Positions 6,503 through 11,493 of a DNA stretch of 11,493 nucleotides are shown here, one piece after another (the stretch's first letter is position 1; each line of letters begins with the position of its first letter). Source of the stretch: Dehalococcoidia bacterium (GTDB lineage Bacteria > Chloroflexota > Dehalococcoidia > JACVQG01); NCBI GenBank assembly GCA_015661045.1, contig JACVQG010000014.1:1-11493 (forward strand). The letters run 5' to 3'. The notes beneath the pieces are model-generated. The model was given only the letters and a program-made list of their open reading frames with translations, was not told where the DNA came from and did no database searches. The position numbers and the translations under genes were made by a program.

Positions 6503-7726
6503 ATGCCTAAGATTCTGAGTGGTATCCGCATACTGGAATGGGTGCAATTCATGAATGGTTCTGCTTTCATGCTGGGTGACCTGGGGGCTGAGGTTATTCA
6601 TATTGAAGACAGGGTTAAAGGGGATGCCTCGCGTGGTATATCGGCTATGTGGGGCGATTCTATCCTCCTCCCCGGAGGGAGGAACATCGTTTTTGAAGGA
6701 TCTAACCGTAGCAAGAAGAGCATTACTTTGAATCTTAAAACAGAAAAAGGCCGGGAGGTACTCTACCGGTTAGTGGCGAATTCCCAGGTCTTTGTGCACA
6801 ACTTTCGCCAGAGCGTGGCAGAGAAACTAAAGGCTGACTATGCTACCCTTTCTAAGCACAACCCCAAGTTAATCTACGTGGTAGCGAGTGGTCTTGGTGT
6901 CAAGGGGCCTTACAAAGATTTCCGGGCCTTCGATCCCCTTACCCAGGCTATGTCCGGTCTCATGTGGATTATGGGCGACAGGGACGATCCTGAGCCGGTC
7001 CAGGTGACAGGGGCCGTCAACGATTCGCTTGGAGCTGCTATGACGAGCTACGCTATTCTAGCGGCTCTGTTGGCCAAAGAAAGATTGGGTATTGGGCAAG
7101 AGGTACACGTCTCTCAGCTAGGCAGCGCTCTCATGTGCCTTGTCGGAAACCAGGTAAACAACACCCTGTGGCTGGGACACCCTATGGCCAGGCATTCCCG
7201 GAAACGGGCCCGCAACCCTCTGGCAAACCACTACAAGTGCGCTGATGGCAAGTGGATAATGCTGGCCGAGGCCCAGTCGGACCGCTTCTGGCATGAGTTC
7301 TGCGAGGTGTTGAACCTGGGAGAAGCGGAGCAAGATCCACGCTTTGCTAGCGCGCTCAAGCGCCGCGAGAACTATGCTGCCCTTACGGACATTCTGGAGA
7401 AAGTCTTTGATAGCAAGGCCAGGGATGAATGGTCTAACATTTTTCTGAATCGAAAAGTCCGCTTTGCCTGGGCTCCAATTCTCAATTTAAATGATGTGGT
7501 GAATCATCCCCAGGCGATAGAGAACGGCTATGTTATTGAGAATTACAACCATCCTACACTGGGCAAGACCAAAGTTTTAGGCTATCCCATCAACTTCACC
7601 AAGACCCCTGTCTCTTATGATGTGCCTGCCCCGGAGTTCGGCCAGCACACAGAGGAGGTGCTCATGGAAGTCGGGGGCTATAGCTGGGAAGAAGTAGAGC
7701 AGATGCGGCGAGATGAGATAATATAG
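6503..7726 (+). CDS. Family III (CaiB/BaiF) CoA-transferase, stand-alone
   Basis: This 407-residue protein starts at ATG 6503, chosen because AAGGAG sits at 6491-6496; an upstream ATG at 6473 in the same frame lacks such a site. It is a CaiB/BaiF-type CoA-transferase: GAEVIHIED (28-36), catalytic-position Asp174 in A-V-N-D-S-L-G, and the block G-I-G-Q-E-V-H-V-S. The usual N-terminal A-G-P segment is altered to N-G-S. The stretch from that Gly to GAEV is two residues shorter than in the two minus-strand transferases, so its CoA-adenine pocket or oligomer interface may differ. It has its own promoter and follows the second MFS carrier by 84 bp. It therefore probably activates the acid brought in by that carrier, possibly as a homodimer. 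The substrate is unknown. Confidence 0.87.
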   Translation: MPKILSGIRILEWVQFMNGSAFMLGDLGAEVIHIEDRVKGDASRGISAMWGDSILLPGGRNIVFEGSNRSKKSITLNLKTEKGREVLYRLVANSQVFVHNFRQSVAEKLKADYATLSKHNPKLIYVVASGLGVKGPYKDFRAFDPLTQAMSGLMWIMGDRDDPEPVQVTGAVNDSLGAAMTSYAILAALLAKERLGIGQEVHVSQLGSALMCLVGNQVNNTLWLGHPMARHSRKRARNPLANHYKCADGKWIMLAEAQSDRFWHEFCEVLNLGEAEQDPRFASALKRRENYAALTDILEKVFDSKARDEWSNIFLNRKVRFAWAPILNLNDVVNHPQAIENGYVIENYNHPTLGKTKVLGYPINFTKTPVSYDVPAPEFGQHTEEVLMEVGGYSWEEVEQMRRDEII

Positions 7727-7760
7727 GGCGCTCCGCCCAATTTGCCGGAGCGAAGCGCCC
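7726..7760. terminator. Hairpin between convergent genes, likely terminator
   Basis: Two alternative 7-bp stems are possible: GGGCGCT (7726-7732) with AGCGCCC (7754-7760), or CGCTCCG (7729-7735) with CGGAGCG (7746-7752). The element abuts the stop codon of the plus-strand transferase and lies 41 bp beyond the end of the minus-strand gene. The T-tracts on either side are weak, so termination strength is uncertain. Confidence 0.5.
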
Positions 7761-7801
7761 TTAGTGTCCTTTATAACATGGCTTTCATCACAGGTTGGGG
7801 T

Positions 7802-8929
7802 TTACTTCTTCCATAGATTTGGTACAACCTTGTTATTAAAAATATTGTTGACATCGTCCATATCGGAGAACTTCAAGGTATAGACACGGCTCAAGTCCAT
7901 CTTACCCGCTGGCGGAGTGAATTCAGGTACGTCCTTCCTATAAGTCGCCTGCTTCGCTGCCTCTGCCCACACCTTAAGCCCTTCAGCCGAAAAGAGCCAG
8001 TTGATGAAAACCTTTGAAGCGTTAGGATGAGGGGACTTGCTCAACATTGCCAAACCCATGGGCAAACCGAGGAATCCTTCTTTTAAGTCAAGTGCTTTAA
8101 GTGGGGCACCCTGGGCAATAAGGGGATTGGCGCCGGCCTGGTCTAGCCCCACACCAAGCGCGCCTTCACCCTGGGCCAAAGCCCTGGCAAAATCGGCCTG
8201 CCCGCCGGGGATAAACTTACCAAACTGACCGCCCAAATCCTTGACCTGGTTGTCGTTATAAACCCCTTTCTTCTTGAAAAACTGGTGGAGGAAAGACGCC
8301 GTCTGGTTGATGCCTGGATCAGCGATTATCAACTTGCCTTTCCACTTTGGGTCCAGCACGTCTTGCCAGCTTCTGGGTTCGTCCCCTGACTTCACTGCGT
8401 TTGTGTTTGCGAAGATACCAAGAACATTGGGATAGTACATTAAAACGTGGCCGTCCGGGTCCTGGTCAAACGGATGGGTGTACCACGGGGCGCGGTCCTT
8501 GAGGATAGGCAGGTCTTTTAGACTGGCCGTGAAATTATTCGTTTTTAGCTCCACCACTCGCCCGCTGGACAAATCTCCGATATCCGCTACAAACTGGCTT
8601 TGGAGTTGTTCGGCCCTTATCCTTTGAATAAGCACCGGTGATGTGCCCCCGATCACCTCTAATGTGATACCATATTTATCTTTAAACGCTTTAGAGACTG
8701 CATTCCCTACATCTCCGGCCATGCTAAAGCTGTAGCTTACTACTTTCCCCTCTTTTTTAGCTTCCTGGACCACCTTGTCCCAGGCTGCATCCTCCGGGCG
8801 CTGAACCGGCGCAGCCGAAGTCGGCGCTGTTACAGGTTTAGCCGGGGCGGGAGCCGCTTTTGGAGTACAGCCAGACAAGACTACAAACACAGCTATTACT
8901 GCCACAATGAACCAACTCTTAAGCCACAT
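7802..8929 (-). CDS. Lipoprotein extracellular solute-binding protein (ABC-type, Fe3+/AfuA-like group)
   Basis: This is a 375-residue secreted lipoprotein. Residues 1-20 form a signal peptide ending in the lipobox L-S-G-C21, after which a Pro/Ala-rich tether leads to the folded domain from about residue 46. The binding-protein fold is recognised from EGKVVSYS (60-67), AFKDKYGITLEV (81-92), SWQDVLDPKWKGKLIIADPG (187-206) and FINWLFSAEGLKVW (308-321), which follow the pattern of the periplasmic iron-type binding family. The adjacent tyrosine pair near the C-terminus that iron members use as metal ligands is not evident, so another ligand, perhaps an organic acid, is possible. ATG 8929 follows AGGAGG by 9 nt. 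No permease or ATPase gene is in the window. It has its own promoter and lies downstream of the dehydratase genes by 153 bp. Confidence 0.85.
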   Translation of the reverse strand: MWLKSWFIVAVIAVFVVLSGCTPKAAPAPAKPVTAPTSAAPVQRPEDAAWDKVVQEAKKEGKVVSYSFSMAGDVGNAVSKAFKDKYGITLEVIGGTSPVLIQRIRAEQLQSQFVADIGDLSSGRVVELKTNNFTASLKDLPILKDRAPWYTHPFDQDPDGHVLMYYPNVLGIFANTNAVKSGDEPRSWQDVLDPKWKGKLIIADPGINQTASFLHQFFKKKGVYNDNQVKDLGGQFGKFIPGGQADFARALAQGEGALGVGLDQAGANPLIAQGAPLKALDLKEGFLGLPMGLAMLSKSPHPNASKVFINWLFSAEGLKVWAEAAKQATYRKDVPEFTPPAGKMDLSRVYTLKFSDMDDVNNIFNNKVVPNLWKK

Positions 8930-8958
8930 TTTGTCATTCCTCCTATTACTAAATAATT

Positions 8959-8981
8959 TGGCCTATTATGCCTGTAGGCCA
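8959..8981. promoter_or_regulatory. Inverted repeat TGGCCTA-N9-TAGGCCA, probable operator
   Basis: A perfect 7-bp inverted repeat overlaps the -10 hexamer and half of the spacer of the binding-protein promoter. A dimeric repressor bound here would block RNA polymerase. The regulator itself is not seen in the window. Confidence 0.55.
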
Positions 8982-8993
8982 TGTGTCTGTCAA
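8965..8993 (-). promoter_or_regulatory. Sigma-70-type promoter for the solute-binding protein gene
   Basis: On the minus strand TTGACA (8993-8988), a 17-bp spacer and CATAAT (8970-8965) match the architecture of the promoter at 6415-6443. The leader to ATG 8929 is about 30 nt and contains the AGGAGG site. Confidence 0.8.
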
Positions 8994-9082
8994 GTCCGCG
9001 AATTAAATCGCTTATTTTGAGTTACTCCCTTCCCTTCCATACTTCATTCACAGAAATAAAAGGTTGCGACGAGAATAGTATG

Positions 9083-10408
9083 CTAATCTATAGCTTCTTC
9101 TGCCTTTTCCCCTGCAACCTCGTCTATCCGCGCCAAACCCAGGCTCTCCATAAATGACTCTAGTCGGTCCAGAGTTTGAGTCAATGAGAATTCCCGTGGG
9201 TCCGACTGGCTATGTTCATAGGAGCCAACCGGGAAACCGGCTTTCTGCAGTTCTCGTTTGGTTTCCATAATAGAGACCTGATAACCGTGGCAACCTCGAT
9301 CCAGTCCTAACACTGCGGCATCGCAGTGCCAGTCTTTAGCCCTTTTGACCGCTTCCGTAGCCCTGTACTTTGGATACCAGGTACTCGACATCATATAAGT
9401 AACGTAGAGTTCAACCTCTGCTCTCAAGGCATCTTCTCGCGTGCGAATTTCTCTGCCCAGTTCTTTCAGAGTTTTGGTAGGCTCCCAGGACCCATCTGCG
9501 TAACGATCCCAGGCGCCGTGTCCCTGGGAGTTCTCCATTATGACGAAAATCGCGCCATATTCGTTAGGCTGCTTGAGGATAGCGATGTAATGGTACGGTG
9601 GGAAACCTTCATGCAGGAACCGCATACGCTCCATGCCCCTGGCCGATATATTATTCTTTATACGCCACTGGGTTTCGTCGTAGAGCATGTGGCAGTATTC
9701 CACACCCTCCTTCTTGTGTCGCATAGTAAGCATGGGCATACGCAGAGACCAGAGGTGCCGGAGGTCAAGGGGGGTTGGAATTGCTCTTGTGGAAGCTACA
9801 ATTTTGGCCCAGAGCACCATGGTTTCCCATTCGTACTTTACAGCCTCTATTAGCTTTTCGTCATCGTAGGGCCTGCCGGTTACCTTCTCAATCCAGGGGA
9901 TGCCCTCAACCATCTGTTGATACACATAATCCCGTGCCAGGGGAGTGTCATCGTAAGGCAGGTCGATACTCAAGTAGGGGATGTCCAGGTACTCTGAAAA
10001 AACATTTCCAGTTTGGGCCATGGTGTGGCAATTAGTAACCTGAAAAAGAAAGGTGGGTTTGATTTTGCTGCCGTTGGGGGCGGTATTGGACATGCCTGTA
10101 TATAATTGACCCAGGTAGCAGCGCATAGAGGAGCAAACATCCCGTGTAATCCCCTGCGCCTCGGTGGCCTCCAGCACCTTTATAAGCTCTTGTGGATTAC
10201 GCATTAGCTTGGTGTAATAAGGGCCGTAAGAAGGGTCGGCAAAGTTACCCAGACCGGCCAAATAGCCAAGGAGAGCTTCTGTCATTCCCATGACTATGGG
10301 TTCCCCATGATCTGCTGCCTGCCAGGTATGCTTGAAATGCGTGCGGCGTAATTCTTTCATCTTAGCCCATGATTCCACGGGCCTTGTTTCGTATTTAGTG
10401 TTATTCAT
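9083..10408 (-). CDS. 2-hydroxyacyl-CoA dehydratase/benzoyl-CoA reductase family subunit (HgdB/BcrB-like)
   Basis: This is a 441-residue member of the 2-hydroxyacyl-CoA dehydratase D-component family. These enzymes use [4Fe-4S] clusters and one-electron chemistry, primed by an ATP-driven activator, to dehydrate 2-hydroxyacyl-CoA or reduce benzoyl-CoA. Visible cysteines include C92 in D-V-C-S-S-M-R-x-Y-L-G, C127 in V-T-N-C-H-T-M and C373 in D-R-G-C-H-G. Their spacing suits the three protein ligands of the cluster. TGRPYDDEKL (177-186), TPLDLR (212-217) and AWDRYADGSW (299-308) recall the longer BcrB-type subunits. ATG 10408 follows AAGGAG, which overlaps the stop codon of the upstream partner, so the two subunits are co-translated. 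No activator ATPase gene is visible; it may lie beyond the right edge. Whether it dehydrates or reduces cannot be told from these motifs. Confidence 0.85.
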   Translation of the reverse strand: MNNTKYETRPVESWAKMKELRRTHFKHTWQAADHGEPIVMGMTEALLGYLAGLGNFADPSYGPYYTKLMRNPQELIKVLEATEAQGITRDVCSSMRCYLGQLYTGMSNTAPNGSKIKPTFLFQVTNCHTMAQTGNVFSEYLDIPYLSIDLPYDDTPLARDYVYQQMVEGIPWIEKVTGRPYDDEKLIEAVKYEWETMVLWAKIVASTRAIPTPLDLRHLWSLRMPMLTMRHKKEGVEYCHMLYDETQWRIKNNISARGMERMRFLHEGFPPYHYIAILKQPNEYGAIFVIMENSQGHGAWDRYADGSWEPTKTLKELGREIRTREDALRAEVELYVTYMMSSTWYPKYRATEAVKRAKDWHCDAAVLGLDRGCHGYQVSIMETKRELQKAGFPVGSYEHSQSDPREFSLTQTLDRLESFMESLGLARIDEVAGEKAEEAID

Positions 10409-10418
10409 ATCAATCTCC

Positions 10419-11493
10419 TTAAGCTGTAACGGCTTTTTCCCGTATCATGTCCAGGAAAGCTTCCACACGGGTACGGAACTGCCCTACTGGCGTGGTTAAA
10501 TCCACCTCTAAAAGCAGAAATGGTAGCCCCTTGGATTCAAAAAGCGCTTTGAGTTTGGGCAAGTCATAGCCATGGGGTTCGCAGAATTTCTCCAACAAAT
10601 AAACAACCCCTTGCACACGATATTCCTCAACGAACCTCGTTATCTGGGGTATACGGTATCTCTCCACAATATCTTTATGGGGGCAAACAGATGGCCTGTT
10701 CACATAGCGGTTGACAAGCCCTTTCATAACATCTCCATCCAGGGACACCGGCGGGCCCCAGAAGTAGCGGCTTCCGGTGCACATTTCGTCTATCACCACA
10801 GTGGCCCCCAACGATTCGATAAAACGTATTACTTCCACATCATCGAACTCACTGGCCAGCAAGAGAAGCCGCACACCGGGGTCTTTGGTACTAGTCTTGG
10901 TTTCCAGGCCCTTGAGTGTTTCCTTAAGAAGCTGAGTATGATCCTCTTTGTCCATTACCATACCAGCCAGAGTGATTTCCATAGTATCAGCGCCAGAGAT
11001 GGGAGGTGAATATCCCTTCCTTAGCTCATAAAGCTGGTGCAAAAGCTGACGGTTGGTGTTATAGATAGCTATACTATGTAGCAAACTATCTTGACCGATA
11101 GGTTTACCTACCCATTGCTCCACCCTATTCTGAAGCTCTTTAAATTGTTTGTACATATACTCCGGCACAGATGCATTGCGTAGGTTCATCGGCATCCAGA
11201 AATCGTAGGCCAGTGAGGGAGAGAGGTTACGGGACCAGCTAAAGAAGGTTTGAAAAATGTGAGGGCAACTATTTCCAATCATTATCCCATCTACGTAGCT
11301 GTATCTGCCTTTCAGGGCTTCAGCCAGAGCACTGCGAGTATGGGGACACCACCAACCGGTGATATACGGTTCAGTAACATCTTCAGGCTCCCGACTGCCT
11401 ATGACCCGAATAGGCAGTGTATTCGCTGCATAGAGTATTTCTTCAGGTACATAGATACAAAAATAACCAGCAACTTTGCCACTGTGTTTGGTT
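10419..11493 (-). CDS. 2-hydroxyacyl-CoA dehydratase family partner subunit (HgdB/BcrC-like), 5' end outside window
   Basis: The frame is open from the right edge to TAA at 10419, giving at least 357 residues. The first internal Met, at 11282, is not the start: the conserved N-terminal sequence GYFCIYVPEEILYAANTLP and the W-W-C-P-H-T-R-S motif lie upstream of it in the same frame and continue past the edge. This N-terminal signature plus I-G-N-S-C-P-H, EKFCEPHGYDLP and FLLLEVD-x-TTP-x-GQFRTRVEAF near the C-terminus are classical for the second subunit of the dehydratase/benzoyl-CoA reductase family. The three cysteines in W-C-P, S-C-P and F-C-E-P are the likely [4Fe-4S] ligands. Only 10 bp separate it from the downstream subunit, which reuses the TAAGGAG stop/ribosome-site region. 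Together they would form the catalytic heterodimer. The promoter and any activator gene are outside the window. Confidence 0.88.
   Translation of the reverse strand, partial: TKHSGKVAGYFCIYVPEEILYAANTLPIRVIGSREPEDVTEPYITGWWCPHTRSALAEALKGRYSYVDGIMIGNSCPHIFQTFFSWSRNLSPSLAYDFWMPMNLRNASVPEYMYKQFKELQNRVEQWVGKPIGQDSLLHSIAIYNTNRQLLHQLYELRKGYSPPISGADTMEITLAGMVMDKEDHTQLLKETLKGLETKTSTKDPGVRLLLLASEFDDVEVIRFIESLGATVVIDEMCTGSRYFWGPPVSLDGDVMKGLVNRYVNRPSVCPHKDIVERYRIPQITRFVEEYRVQGVVYLLEKFCEPHGYDLPKLKALFESKGLPFLLLEVDLTTPVGQFRTRVEAFLDMIREKAVTA

Noticed and set aside
7802-8929. Evidence for a complete iron ABC transporter
   Set aside because: Only the binding lipoprotein is present; no permease or nucleotide-binding protein is encoded here. 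The iron-ligand tyrosines are also not evident.
9326-9853. Long open frame on the plus strand opposite the dehydratase subunit gene
   Set aside because: The minus strand carries a clear family member with conserved cysteines and a ribosome site. The plus frame has no recognisable motif and is an antisense shadow.
10572-11009. Open frame on the plus strand opposite the partner dehydratase subunit
   Set aside because: There is no ribosome site or motif, and it lies fully within a well-supported gene.
9083-11493. Firm assignment as benzoyl-CoA reductase (bcrB/bcrC)
   Set aside because: Family motifs are shared with several 2-hydroxyacyl-CoA dehydratases. Without the activator gene or a phylogeny, the narrower name is not supported.
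1-11493. CRISPR arrays, tRNAs, rRNAs, insertion sequences or attachment sites
   Set aside because: No regularly spaced repeats, cloverleaf sequences, transposase-like frames or flanking inverted repeats were recognised.

Overview
The window looks like bacterial chromosome from an anaerobe that lives on organic acids. The best phylum guess is Chloroflexota (Dehalococcoidia-like). That guess rests mainly on a 46-residue double-CxxC zinc-ribbon protein of the DUF5679 type, which I recall as common there, plus the mix of family III CoA-transferases, carboxylate-type MFS carriers and 2-hydroxyacyl-CoA dehydratase subunits. An anaerobic Firmicute with similar catabolic islands cannot be excluded. 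Promoters follow the housekeeping sigma-70 pattern (TTGACA/TATAAT with 17-bp spacers). TTG and GTG starts are frequent. No tRNA, rRNA, CRISPR array or insertion sequence was seen.

Layout: (1) 1-332 holds the 3' end of a gene with a sigma-70 region-4-like helix-turn-helix, followed by an Arg/Lys-rich open frame without a good start, probably a remnant. (2) 412-714 is a compact autonomous unit: direct repeats, a near-consensus promoter, a small zinc-ribbon gene and a 12-bp-stem terminator. (3) 900-4889 (minus strand) encodes two translationally coupled CaiB/BaiF CoA-transferases followed by a monocarboxylate-type MFS carrier. (4) 4890-5080 is a divergent control region with two promoters that fire across each other. 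(5) 5081-7726 (plus strand) encodes a second MFS carrier and a third CaiB/BaiF CoA-transferase with its own promoter. (6) 7802-8929 (minus) encodes a lipoprotein solute-binding protein with its own promoter, which carries a 7-bp inverted repeat. (7) 9083-11493 (minus) encodes two subunits of the 2-hydroxyacyl-CoA dehydratase/benzoyl-CoA reductase family. The upstream one runs off the right edge.

Working model (inference): two or more carboxylic acids enter through the MFS carriers, are converted to CoA thioesters by CoA exchange on the family III transferases, and a CoA ester is then dehydrated or reduced by the [4Fe-4S] two-subunit enzyme. The lipoprotein binder may capture a related substrate, but no permease or ATPase gene lies in the window. 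A shared 12-bp box, CATCGCAYACGA, just downstream of the -10 in both plus-strand promoters suggests that a common regulator ties the divergent modules together. The substrate cannot be read from the sequence.
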